Positions 42,094-50,133 of a stretch of 64,000 nt of DNA are shown piece after piece. Position 1 is the first letter of the stretch; every line of letters starts with the position of its first letter. Both the position numbers and the translations under genes were made by a program. Origin of the DNA: an uncultured Candidatus Saccharibacteria bacterium (GTDB lineage: Bacteria > Patescibacteriota > Saccharimonadia > Saccharimonadales > Saccharimonadaceae); NCBI GenBank assembly GCA_947169915.1, contig CAMVRN010000003.1, positions 1-64,000 on the forward strand, written 5' to 3'. The notes under the pieces were generated by a model that worked only from the letters and a program-made list of their open reading frames with translations, did not search any database and was not told the DNA's origin.

Positions 42094-42681
42094 TTAGTTG
42101 TAGATTTTTACATGGATTTCAATACGTTTGACGGTTTCTTTTCCATCGCGGAGTTCATAATAGAATTCATAATTCCCTGCTGGGACATCTTCCTGTGGTA
42201 ACAGTTCGAATTTGATTTCGTATGAGACGTTCGGTTCGAGCGTGATTTCTTTGTATTCATCAAAGCACCAAGCCCAATCATCATGGGGTTCGTTGTCGTC
42301 GGAAGCATCCGATACAATTAAGGACGGGGTGAGCTCGAAAGTGATGTTTTTCGCGGAGCGAATTCTAACGGTTACGTCTCGTTCTTCGCCGGCCTTCATA
42401 GGGATGTAGATTTCCAATGTATGAATCTCGTCGGTTAATGCATTATCGAATTCTGGAGTTGGCGTTGATTCTGAAACAGGAACATCGAAAGTTGAAGGAA
42501 CCACAAGGGGTTGTATCTCTTTTTCGTGGGTTATAGGTGTCGAAGTTTCCTGCGGAGTATCTAGGTCGGATTCTGGCGGAATTTCTTCAGCTATGGCAAT
42601 TCCGGTCATGACCAACATGAAGATAATCGGGATAAGAATCACGGCATAAATAGTGGCGAAAAATAGACTATCCTTTTTCAT
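42094..42681 (-). CDS. Exported beta-sandwich protein, hypothetical
   Basis: A 195-residue protein with an N-terminal signal or anchor helix (about 7-30), a Pro/Thr/Glu-rich linker (about 32-80) and a C-terminal strand-rich domain with LTPSLIVSD, ITLEPNVSYEIKFELL and GNYEFYYELRDGKE, suggestive of an Ig-like or alpha-amylase-inhibitor-like beta-sandwich. No specific family is claimed. I start at ATG 42681 because AAAGGAGAG precedes it; the longer frame has no site. Confidence 0.72.
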   Translation of the reverse strand: MKKDSLFFATIYAVILIPIIFMLVMTGIAIAEEIPPESDLDTPQETSTPITHEKEIQPLVVPSTFDVPVSESTPTPEFDNALTDEIHTLEIYIPMKAGEERDVTVRIRSAKNITFELTPSLIVSDASDDNEPHDDWAWCFDEYKEITLEPNVSYEIKFELLPQEDVPAGNYEFYYELRDGKETVKRIEIHVKIYN

Positions 42682-42732
42682 TGTTATCTCTCCTTTTTCG
42701 TATACTAACTTCTCCCAAATTGTTATGTGCCG

Positions 42733-42792
42733 AGTTGAACCCCCCAATTCAACTATAATTTTTATTATAGCATAAACACCTTAAAAAGTCAA
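42733..42792 (-). promoter_or_regulatory. Promoter and 5' hairpin of 42094-42681
   Basis: TTGACT (42787-42792), 17-base spacer, TGC-TATAAT (42764-42769). The leader forms AGTTGAA-TTGGGGGG-TTCAACT (42733-42754), a perfect 7-bp stem with a G-rich loop. Confidence 0.9.
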
Positions 42793-42817
42793 TAAAACAC
42801 AGTTAAACTAGGCTTAC

Positions 42818-42844
42818 AAAAAGACCCCTTAATAGGGGTCTTTT
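42818..42844 (-). terminator. Intrinsic terminator of rplY
   Basis: Symmetrical AAAAGACCCCT-TAAT-AGGGGTCTTTT; works for rplY on the minus strand. Confidence 0.85.
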
Positions 42845-42873
42845 GAATTTCTAGGTGAATAAGTGAGTAGCGA

Positions 42874-43569
42874 TTACTCTGCAGCTTTCTCTTCGCCTCC
42901 GGTAGCTTCCTCTTCGGGTTTGCTACCAGCATCGCTTGGGACGTCGGCGGCGTCAACTTGAGCTTCAGCAGCTGCCTTTTCGGCTTCTTCACGAGCAGCG
43001 GCTTCAGCGACAGCGTCATAGACGTTCGCAACGACAGCATCTTGGTCGAGTTCTTTATCTGCAAACTCAACTTTCTCTGGCAAGACGATATCCCTGATAA
43101 AGAGTTTGTCTTCGACAGTTGCGAGTTTAGAAGCATCAATAACGACTTCTTTTGGAAGGTCGGCTGGTTTAGCTTTGACGTCAATCTCTTCAAGAATTTG
43201 GTCGAGAGTGAGATGTGCTTTAGAAGCATCGGACTCTTCGAAGTTTTTGATGATGATTGGGGTGGTTGCTTCAACTGCTTTGTTTGCAGAGACGGCTTGG
43301 AATGAGACAGCGATAATGCGACGAGAAACTGGATCGATTTGGACGGATTTGACGATAGCCATAGTTTTCTTATCGTCAACGACTAGGTCGATTGGTGAGT
43401 GATAACCAGCTAATTTCAAGACTTTTTCGGTGTCGTTGTAAGGTGATTTAGCTAGAATATCAGTCTTTCCACCGTAGATAACGGATGGGACAAGGCCCTC
43501 TTCGCGCAGGGCGAGGGCTTTTTTACCAGTTTCCGTGCGGACGCTCAAACTTAAATTGTAATCAGACAT
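42874..43569 (-). CDS. rplY: Ribosomal protein L25 (TL5/CTC type)
   Basis: A 231-residue bL25 of the longer CTC type, binding 5S rRNA. The N-terminal beta-barrel shows RTETGKKALALREEGLVPSVIYGG and the C-terminal TL5 domain shows LDQILEEIDVKAKPADLP. The final ~40 residues are an acidic Ala/Glu-rich tail. ATG 43569 is led by AAGGAGAAA; upstream in-frame codons lie before the promoter-like TATAAT. Confidence 0.94.
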   Translation of the reverse strand: MSDYNLSLSVRTETGKKALALREEGLVPSVIYGGKTDILAKSPYNDTEKVLKLAGYHSPIDLVVDDKKTMAIVKSVQIDPVSRRIIAVSFQAVSANKAVEATTPIIIKNFEESDASKAHLTLDQILEEIDVKAKPADLPKEVVIDASKLATVEDKLFIRDIVLPEKVEFADKELDQDAVVANVYDAVAEAAAREEAEKAAAEAQVDAADVPSDAGSKPEEEATGGEEKAAE

Positions 43570-43640
43570 ATTTTTCTCCTTAAAAGTATTGCTCTTATTA
43601 TACCCGAAAATGCAAGATAACGCAAGGGGGTTATGCTCTA

Positions 43641-43666
43641 TAAAAAGCCCCGCCTGGGTGGCGGGG
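43641..43666 (-). terminator. Intrinsic terminator of 43677-44318
   Basis: GCCCCGCC pairs with GGCGGGG (43647-43666), then UUUUU on the minus strand. Confidence 0.85.
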
Positions 43667-43676
43667 TGTTTGGGCA

Positions 43677-44318
43677 TTAAGGGTTTAAATCTTCGGCGGT
43701 GAAGTCGTTTCCCGACTCAATATCTTCGCTTTCTTCTGCTTGAGAACCTTCTTCTGAGAAAATGTCCGGGAAAGCGGAGAATGGCGGGATGACGAGGCCT
43801 ACCCAGTCACACTGGGCAAAAGTGTAGAGCCGACTTTCGTACCCAGGAACGGGTTGATTTTCTAAGGAATCGGCGATTGTGCAAAGGTGAAGGTCGTATT
43901 CGATTGTGTCATTGAATTCGATTACTTCGTCCTTAACGAGGTCGATTGCATAGAGCTTGCCGTTCTTGTCGAATACTGTGTCGGGGAGGCGAAGCATTAC
44001 TTCGGCATCTTTTACTTCCGACAGGTCGAGAACCAGATATTCAGGGCAATCGGTCTCGTGTATGTAGTAGTTCGTGATTCGACTCGCAATCTGGATGTCC
44101 GCAGGGACAAAATAGAACCGATTTGGCGCCTGTTTGGTTTTGGATGCGCTATTGAAGAACATCCGGCCAGTCGGCGAGAAAATCGGAACCAGATTGATGA
44201 GTCCGCCGTTGTCCAGACAGACACCGAGCTGTTTGTGGCCTTCCCCAGCGACAATCGTGCGAATGCCGCTTTCGTAGGTCATGGTTCTGATACCATACCG
44301 CTCATCTAAACTCCTCAT
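43677..44318 (-). CDS. Hypothetical protein (213 aa)
   Basis: A 213-residue soluble protein with no recognised family or signal peptide, strand-rich (GKLYAIDLVKDEVIEFND), and an acidic C-terminal tail of about 25 residues. I place the start at ATG 44318, preceded by AGGATGGGGG; an in-frame ATG four codons upstream lies within that site. The leader holds a long hairpin just before the ribosome site. Confidence 0.7.
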   Translation of the reverse strand: MRSLDERYGIRTMTYESGIRTIVAGEGHKQLGVCLDNGGLINLVPIFSPTGRMFFNSASKTKQAPNRFYFVPADIQIASRITNYYIHETDCPEYLVLDLSEVKDAEVMLRLPDTVFDKNGKLYAIDLVKDEVIEFNDTIEYDLHLCTIADSLENQPVPGYESRLYTFAQCDWVGLVIPPFSAFPDIFSEEGSQAEESEDIESGNDFTAEDLNP

Positions 44319-44332
44319 GTTAACCCCCATCC

Positions 44333-44370
44333 TAGTTCAATAAAATTTGCGGAGGACCGCGATTGAACTA
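44333..44370 (-). promoter_or_regulatory. Leader hairpin of 43677-44318
   Basis: A perfect 9-bp stem TAGTTCAAT/ATTGAACTA encloses a second hairpin GCGG-TCCT-CCGC (44349-44360). The outer stem ends two bases before the AGGATGGGGG ribosome site, so folding could affect initiation. Confidence 0.75.
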
Positions 44371-44379
44371 TATCTTATT

Positions 44380-44408
44380 ATTATAGCATAAAAATCCTAT
44401 TTTGACAA
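44380..44408 (-). promoter_or_regulatory. Promoter of 43677-44318
   Basis: TTGTCA (44403-44408), 17-base spacer, TGC-TATAAT (44380-44385). Confidence 0.85.
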
Positions 44409-44432
44409 TAGATACATGGGTATAGATGAGGA

Positions 44433-47315
44433 TTAGAGATATTTAGCGAGGTACTTTCCAGTTGGCGTGGCTTTGGATTTTGCGAGGTCCTCTGGGGTTC
44501 CTTCGGCGATAACTGTGCCTCCGCCTTGCCCGCCTTCTGGGCCCATGTCGATAATCCAATCGGCTGATTTAATGACATGGAGATTATGTTCGATGATAAT
44601 CATTGAATTTCCGCCAGCAACAAGTTTACCGAGGATTGCTAGAAGGCGTTTGACGTCGTCGGTATGAAGACCCGTGGTTGGTTCATCAAGAATATAGAGA
44701 GTTTTTCCTGTACTTCGTCTTGAGAGTTCCGTTGCAAGTTTGATGCGTTGTGCTTCACCACCAGAGAATGTTGTGGCTGGTTGTCCGAGACGGATATAGC
44801 CTAAGCCTACTTCTTGGAGAGTAAGTAGCTTGTTGTGAATGGCGGGGATGTTTTTGAAGAATTCGACAGCTTCGTCTATAGTCATGTCAAGAACTTGGGA
44901 AATGTCCTTCCCTTTATACTTAATTTCGAGAGCTTCGTGATTATAGCGACGACCGTGACAAGCTGGACAGGTTACGTAGACATCTGGTAGGAAGTGCATT
45001 TCGATTTTATTCACGCCGTCACCTTGGCAAGCTTCGCAGCGTCCGCCTTTGACATTAAATGAAAAGCGTCCAGATTTATAGCCTCTGATTTCGGATTCTG
45101 GTTGTGCGGCGAAGAGGTCGCGAATAGCGGTAAAAACGCCAGTATAGGTGGCTGGGTTAGAGCGAGGGGTGCGACCAATTGGTGATTGGTCGACGATTAC
45201 TACTTTGTCGAGGTTTTCGATGCCGTCGATGCGGTCGTGAAGGCCGGCGACGGTTTGAGCGCGATTGAGACGAGCCTGGAGCTCTTTTGCTAGAATCTCA
45301 TTTACAAGGGTTGATTTACCAGAGCCAGAAACGCCAGAAACGACGGTCATCACGCCTAACGGGAATTTTACATCGATGTTTTTGAGATTGTTTTCGCGTG
45401 CACCAACAACGGTGAGATATTTATCTTTTTTCGGTTTTCTACGGGTTTTTGGAGTGTCGATTTTTAGCTCTCCACTGAGGTATTTACCGGTTAGAGAGTC
45501 TTTGTTTTTCATGATTTCCTCTGGAGTTCCGCAGGCGACCAAGCGTCCACCTTTTGCTCCGGCAGCTGGACCGATATCGATAATATAATCGCTAGAGAGC
45601 ATGGTGTCTTCGTCGTGCTCGACGACCAGAACGGTGTTTTTTAGGTCGCGAAGATGTTTCAAGGTTGCGATAAGCTTGTCGTTGTCACATTGGTGCAAGC
45701 CGATAGACGGTTCGTCAAGAACATAGAGGACGCCTTGCAGACCAGAGCCGATTTGTGTGGCTAGACGAATACGTTGCGCTTCACCACCAGAGAGGGTGTT
45801 AGCAGCGCGTCCGAGCTCCATATAGCCAAGACCGACATCTTGCATGAATTGGATGCGTTCACGGATTTCTTTCAAAATTGGGTCGGCGATTAGATGTTCT
45901 GCTTCGGTGAATTGTAGGTCAGAGTTGAGAATCTTTAAGGTGGAGTCGACATCAAGGCTGCACATATCGACGATATTTAAGTCGTGAATTGTTACGGCAA
46001 GAACGGCAGGCTTTAACCTTGCGCCATGGCAGGCCTGGCACTCGTGAACACGCATGAATCTTTCGATATCGTGCTTGATGAATTCTGAGACATCTGGGTT
46101 ATTGTAGCGTCGCTCGAGGTTAGGAATAACGCCTTCGTAAGTCGTTTCGTATGCGGTTCCAGCTGCAAATTTTCCCCGACCGCTGACAGTAACTTTATAT
46201 TTGTCGGCGCCTGTACCATAGAGAATCTTTTGGATAGCTTCTTCTGGAAGCTCGCGAATTGGTACGTGAATCGAGAAGCCATGACGTTCGCCAACGCTTG
46301 CGAGGCGTTTTAGCCAGTATGAATCATAAGAAATACGATTAAATGGACGAATACCACCTTCGGCAATTGTGAGATTTGGGTTTAGAACTAGTTTTGGGTC
46401 AATTTCCATACGGATACCAAGACCGGTACAGATTGGACAGGCTCCTTCTGGGGCGTTGAACGAGAAAAGACGCGGTTCAAGCTCTGGAATAAGTTCATCT
46501 GGATGGAGCGGACAGGCATAACGTTGAGAGAACGTAATAACGTTTGAGTCGGCGTTGCCTTTTATGCCTTTATCGGAAATTGAGGCAGAATTGTCAGTAA
46601 TTTTTAGGAGTTTAATAATTCCTTGACCGAGGTCGAGTGCTTGTTCGATTGAGCCAGAAATGCGAGATTGAATGTCTGGCGAAAGAATAAAACGGTCAAC
46701 GACTAGTTCGATGTCATGGCGTTCTTGTTTTTCTAGTTCCGGGAACTCGTCTAGTGCATAGACGATTCCGTCTACGCGGACGCGCGAGAAACCTTTTGAA
46801 ATGTATTGGTCTGGAATGTGTTGAAACTCGCCTTTCTTTTGCGAGACAAGTGGGGCGAGGAGCATGAGTTTGCTCCCAAGCGGTAGTTTCATAACTTCAT
46901 TCACGATGTCTTCGACACTACGGCGAGAGACTTCACGATGACAGATTGGGCAGTGAGGAACGCCAACGCGAGCGAAAAGAAGACGGAGATAATCATAAAC
47001 TTCCGTTACGGTTGCAACGGTTGAGCGAGGGTTCCGGCTAGTCGATTTTTGGTCGATAGAGATGGCAGGAGAAAGACCAGTGATTGAATCGCAATCTGGC
47101 TTATCCATAACGCCTAGGAACATACGAGCATAGGAAGAGAGGGATTCTACATAGCGACGTTGACCTTCGGCATAAATCGTATCAAAAGCTAGACTAGATT
47201 TTCCGGAGCCGGATAAACCTGTAATAACAACGAGCTTATCTCTTGGGATATCGACGTTGATGTTTTTAAGATTATGTTGGCGTGCGCCACGTATTTTAAT
47301 ATAGTTCTCTTCCAT
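44433..47315 (-). CDS. uvrA: Excinuclease ABC subunit A
   Basis: A 960-residue damage-recognition ATPase of nucleotide excision repair. It has two ABC modules ([20 protein letters not shown] near 32 and [15 protein letters not shown] near 640), two signature motifs ([27 protein letters not shown]), and cysteine knuckles ([16 protein letters not shown]...CPACHGRR), so its zinc sites are intact. ATG 47315 follows TGC-TATAAT by ten bases without a ribosome site, giving a very short leader at most. Confidence 0.97.
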   Translation of the reverse strand: MEENYIKIRGARQHNLKNINVDIPRDKLVVITGLSGSGKSSLAFDTIYAEGQRRYVESLSSYARMFLGVMDKPDCDSITGLSPAISIDQKSTSRNPRSTVATVTEVYDYLRLLFARVGVPHCPICHREVSRRSVEDIVNEVMKLPLGSKLMLLAPLVSQKKGEFQHIPDQYISKGFSRVRVDGIVYALDEFPELEKQERHDIELVVDRFILSPDIQSRISGSIEQALDLGQGIIKLLKITDNSASISDKGIKGNADSNVITFSQRYACPLHPDELIPELEPRLFSFNAPEGACPICTGLGIRMEIDPKLVLNPNLTIAEGGIRPFNRISYDSYWLKRLASVGERHGFSIHVPIRELPEEAIQKILYGTGADKYKVTVSGRGKFAAGTAYETTYEGVIPNLERRYNNPDVSEFIKHDIERFMRVHECQACHGARLKPAVLAVTIHDLNIVDMCSLDVDSTLKILNSDLQFTEAEHLIADPILKEIRERIQFMQDVGLGYMELGRAANTLSGGEAQRIRLATQIGSGLQGVLYVLDEPSIGLHQCDNDKLIATLKHLRDLKNTVLVVEHDEDTMLSSDYIIDIGPAAGAKGGRLVACGTPEEIMKNKDSLTGKYLSGELKIDTPKTRRKPKKDKYLTVVGARENNLKNIDVKFPLGVMTVVSGVSGSGKSTLVNEILAKELQARLNRAQTVAGLHDRIDGIENLDKVVIVDQSPIGRTPRSNPATYTGVFTAIRDLFAAQPESEIRGYKSGRFSFNVKGGRCEACQGDGVNKIEMHFLPDVYVTCPACHGRRYNHEALEIKYKGKDISQVLDMTIDEAVEFFKNIPAIHNKLLTLQEVGLGYIRLGQPATTFSGGEAQRIKLATELSRRSTGKTLYILDEPTTGLHTDDVKRLLAILGKLVAGGNSMIIIEHNLHVIKSADWIIDMGPEGGQGGGTVIAEGTPEDLAKSKATPTGKYLAKYL

Positions 47316-47325
47316 AAACTGGTAT

Positions 47326-47334
47326 ATTATAGCA
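47326..47334 (-). promoter_or_regulatory. Extended -10 of uvrA (near-leaderless)
   Basis: TGC-TATAAT (TATAAT 47326-47331), ten bases before the ATG. Confidence 0.6.
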
Positions 47335-47373
47335 CTTTTTAGCGTTTTTTTCTATACCGCTAGTGCGTTGGCG

Positions 47374-47637
47374 TTAACGGCGGAAAAGGCTGCGACGACG
47401 TGGCTCTGGTTGAGTGCCGTTTAGTTGCGCAACTTTGTTTGCTACGGTACTATTGAGGGTATTTAAAGCCGAGTCTGCATTTGCGTTGGCGCGGTCGAGC
47501 TGAGCTTGCATTTCGCGAAGATGGTCCAAGGTTTTTTGACCTGTGATTTGTGCTTCGTTACGTGGAAAAGGAACGCGTTCGACTTGTCCTAGTTGTTCCC
47601 TCCCGCTCGCATACTGTAAATTATTAAAATTAACCAT
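47374..47637 (-). CDS. Hypothetical protein (87 aa)
   Basis: An 87-residue soluble protein (MVNFNNLQYASGREQLGQVE...) with a helical centre rich in Ala/Asn/Leu and a basic C-terminus (PRRRSLFRR). No family recognised. I choose ATG 47637, which sits seven bases after TGA-TAGAAT, matching the leaderless pattern; upstream in-frame starts precede that element. Confidence 0.6.
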   Translation of the reverse strand: MVNFNNLQYASGREQLGQVERVPFPRNEAQITGQKTLDHLREMQAQLDRANANADSALNTLNSTVANKVAQLNGTQPEPRRRSLFRR

Positions 47638-47667
47638 TATCTTCATTCTATCATATTTTTTAAAAAG

Positions 47668-47690
47668 AAAAGAAGCCCCATGCGGGGGCT
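47668..47690 (-). terminator. Intrinsic terminator of 47696-47893
   Basis: GCCCC-ATGC-GGGGGC hairpin (47674-47690) followed by a U-rich stretch on the minus strand. Confidence 0.75.
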
Positions 47691-47695
47691 TTGAG

Positions 47696-47893
47696 TTAAT
47701 TGGAGCCATTGTCGAATGAGAGGTCATTGATGTAATGAAGATATGAATTCATGATAGTAAGTAAGGCAATTAGTCCGAAGATGAGACAGTTTGAAGTATT
47801 AGCCGCTGACGCGTTGATGCCTACCATGACGCAACTCATGACAATGATTAAAATTCTGGTCCAGAAAGTAAAATGCCTGGTGAACTTTGCCAA
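47696..47893 (-). CDS. Small two-helix membrane protein (65 aa), TTG start
   Basis: About 65 residues with two hydrophobic helices (about 11-30 and 36-54) and a short polar tail. The longest frame begins at an ATG inside the ribosome site AAAGGAGTGATT; the codon at proper spacing is TTG 47893, which I take as the start. A TGT-TATAAT lies upstream. No family is recognised. Confidence 0.6.
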   Translation of the reverse strand: MAKFTRHFTFWTRILIIVMSCVMVGINASAANTSNCLIFGLIALLTIMNSYLHYINDLSFDNGSN

Positions 47894-47966
47894 AATAATC
47901 ACTCCTTTCAAAAGAACTACAAAAATGCGCTCACATATTATAACATATATAGTATATGTGATAAAA

Positions 47967-49373
47967 CTAATAATCTGTTTCGCTAAGTGATTGATACCAA
48001 AGATATAGCTCGTCGAGGATGAAATCGTCTGCGCCTTCTTCTTTCTTCTTTTGAAGCTCGGCGAGAAATGGCGCTGATTGACGAGTTAAGCGGTCGGTGC
48101 GATATTTATTCCATTTTGCTTGTTCGGCTTCGGTGAGTGAAGTAGGGAAATTTTTAGCCTTATAATGCAAAAGCAGTTCTCCGAGTCTTTCATCAGTAAA
48201 GATTGGATGATAATCAGCCATTGAGTTCTCATCCTTTTTTCTGATTGTTGAAAAATGACGTTTGTCATTGTCGGGGACAAATCCGTCATAAAGTGACCCT
48301 TCCGCATCGGGAGCTGGTTTGTTGTATGTTTTTTCGTCGAATTCTTTTTTAATGCGTGTGATGATTTCTGGGTGGTTGTTTAGCGATTCGAGATTCTTTT
48401 TGATAGTATCTTTAGAAAGTTCAACTTTTTTCCACCCCGATTCTTTGTCGAGTACACCAAGTGGCGCAACAGCTGGACAACGGTTGAAGGCAAAATCTTT
48501 AAAAGCTGGATAAAAGAGACTGCTGTATCTTGTATCCTTATCTTTCAGAGCCTCTGGTTTGTTTTTCTTAATATCTGTAAGTTTTTCGTCGAGATTGACG
48601 CGGAGGTCAAAGACGACGATTTGGTCGTTTTTGGTTGAAAAAACTGGAACTGCAACGGTTGTGAAACTATGGTTTGAGCCATAACGTCCAGACGAGTAGA
48701 CAAATGGCTCAGGGGAGTCTGGATTGATAAGTCTTTTTACTTCTCTTTTGTCGCGCATCTTAAGAAGATATTTATAAAGATGTGGTTGCTTATCCCGGAT
48801 AAGACGAGTGACGTCAATTAGGGCATTGACATCTGACAATGCATCATGTGCAGACTCGTGAGATATTCCGTTCTCTTTCGTGATTAGCTCGAGTCGATTG
48901 GTTGGTTTTCCCTCATCTGTGACTGGCCAGTTAATTCCTTCTGGACGGAGAGCCCTTGTCATGCGAACAACGTCTAGCATATCCCAACGCGAACGTCCGT
49001 CTTTCCATTGCCATTCATACGGGTCGTAAAAGTTTCTCCAGAAAAGGTGTTGAATAAATTTGTCGTCGAATCGGTTCGAGTTGAAGCCAAGAATTATCGT
49101 ATCTGGCGTAAAGATTTCTTCGTGAAGAATTCTAGCCAATTCGCGTTCGGAGATGCCATCCTCCCGGGTTTTTTGCGGAGTAATTTTGGTCGTTAAAATA
49201 GCGGATGGCGACGGGAGTGTGTCGTCTTCTAATCGAACAAGGATATTGACGGGGTTTTCAATCGGCTCGAGATTTAAGTTCGTGCGTTGTCCGGCGAACT
49301 GCATAATGCGGTCGTCTGAACCAGATAACCCAGATGTTTCTAGGTCATAGAAGAAGAATGTTGGCTCTGCCAC
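47967..49373 (-). CDS. sbcB: Exodeoxyribonuclease I
   Basis: A 468-residue DEDDh exonuclease that degrades single-stranded DNA 3'-5'. It matches E. coli ExoI end to end: YDLETSG with the first acidic pair, NRFDDKFIQHLFWRNFYDPY, RWDMLDVVRMTRALRPEGIN, HDALSDVNALID and the C-terminal LLHYKAKNFPTSL. The start is GTG 49373 with GGAGAA before it, two bases after the FKBP stop. This enzyme is typical of gamma-proteobacteria, so its presence may reflect transfer. Confidence 0.95.
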   Translation of the reverse strand: MAEPTFFFYDLETSGLSGSDDRIMQFAGQRTNLNLEPIENPVNILVRLEDDTLPSPSAILTTKITPQKTREDGISERELARILHEEIFTPDTIILGFNSNRFDDKFIQHLFWRNFYDPYEWQWKDGRSRWDMLDVVRMTRALRPEGINWPVTDEGKPTNRLELITKENGISHESAHDALSDVNALIDVTRLIRDKQPHLYKYLLKMRDKREVKRLINPDSPEPFVYSSGRYGSNHSFTTVAVPVFSTKNDQIVVFDLRVNLDEKLTDIKKNKPEALKDKDTRYSSLFYPAFKDFAFNRCPAVAPLGVLDKESGWKKVELSKDTIKKNLESLNNHPEIITRIKKEFDEKTYNKPAPDAEGSLYDGFVPDNDKRHFSTIRKKDENSMADYHPIFTDERLGELLLHYKAKNFPTSLTEAEQAKWNKYRTDRLTRQSAPFLAELQKKKEEGADDFILDELYLWYQSLSETDY

Positions 49374-49374
49374 T

Positions 49375-50115
49375 TTATTCTCCAGTGACTACTTCGCCGG
49401 TTTCGTCGGTGGTTGTGGCGTCAGTTGTTTGGTTTTGCGTGTAAACGCTTGATAGAGCGCTATAAATCTCGTTCAGCTCATTGTTGAGTGTTTGAAGTTT
49501 TTCGCTTTTTTCGATTGCCATAATGATGAATTTGAGCGGAGAGTTTTTACCGCCGCAGACTTCCATATAATCACCATATGCAAGACTTCCAGGGATTGTG
49601 ATTTCGCGAACGCCACCAATTTTCATGCCCTCTGCGCCCATATACCAACCTTCAATAAGGGTATTTGGTTGGACGATGATTGGGGTTTTGAGCGCGGTTG
49701 GCTCATCGTAATTATCAAACGAAGAGTCGAAGATAGACTCGTCAGAACACCAACCGATGTAATAGGCTGAGTAGTTAGAGTCAGAAACCGTGTCACCAGT
49801 ACCTTCTTTGAGGTCTCTTGAGGTTACACCGTTCGAATTTGCGGTATTTTTGTTATAGCCTTTGACTTCCGAACGATAAGATTTTAAATCCTCAAAATAT
49901 TTGTTGGATAATTCAGCCGCTTCAGCATCGAGTGCTGTGACTTTTTCGTTGTAGGCGTTCTGTAGCTGCTCGATAGTCATCTTTGAGTAGTTAATATCGC
50001 CTTTACCCATGATGATTAATATGTAGGTACCGATAGGTATAAGAATGAATAATGCGGCGATTAGCGCAAAAAGCAAGCGCTGTTTTCGATTAGGCCTTAA
50101 ATCTTTCTCTTCCAT
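49375..50115 (-). CDS. Membrane-anchored FKBP-type peptidyl-prolyl isomerase
   Basis: A 246-residue protein: basic N-terminus, transmembrane helix (about 13-35), coiled region (about 45-75), then an FKBP domain (about 95-215) with LIEGWYMGAEGMKIGGVREITIP and SLAYGD. FKBPs isomerise prolyl bonds and help fold secreted proteins; the outside orientation is inferred. ATG 50115 has CAAGGAGG. It follows pheT by 18 bases and likely belongs to a pheS-pheT-fkbp-sbcB run. Confidence 0.9.
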   Translation of the reverse strand: MEEKDLRPNRKQRLLFALIAALFILIPIGTYILIIMGKGDINYSKMTIEQLQNAYNEKVTALDAEAAELSNKYFEDLKSYRSEVKGYNKNTANSNGVTSRDLKEGTGDTVSDSNYSAYYIGWCSDESIFDSSFDNYDEPTALKTPIIVQPNTLIEGWYMGAEGMKIGGVREITIPGSLAYGDYMEVCGGKNSPLKFIIMAIEKSEKLQTLNNELNEIYSALSSVYTQNQTTDATTTDETGEVVTGE

Positions 50116-50133
50116 GATACCTCCTTGGGATTA

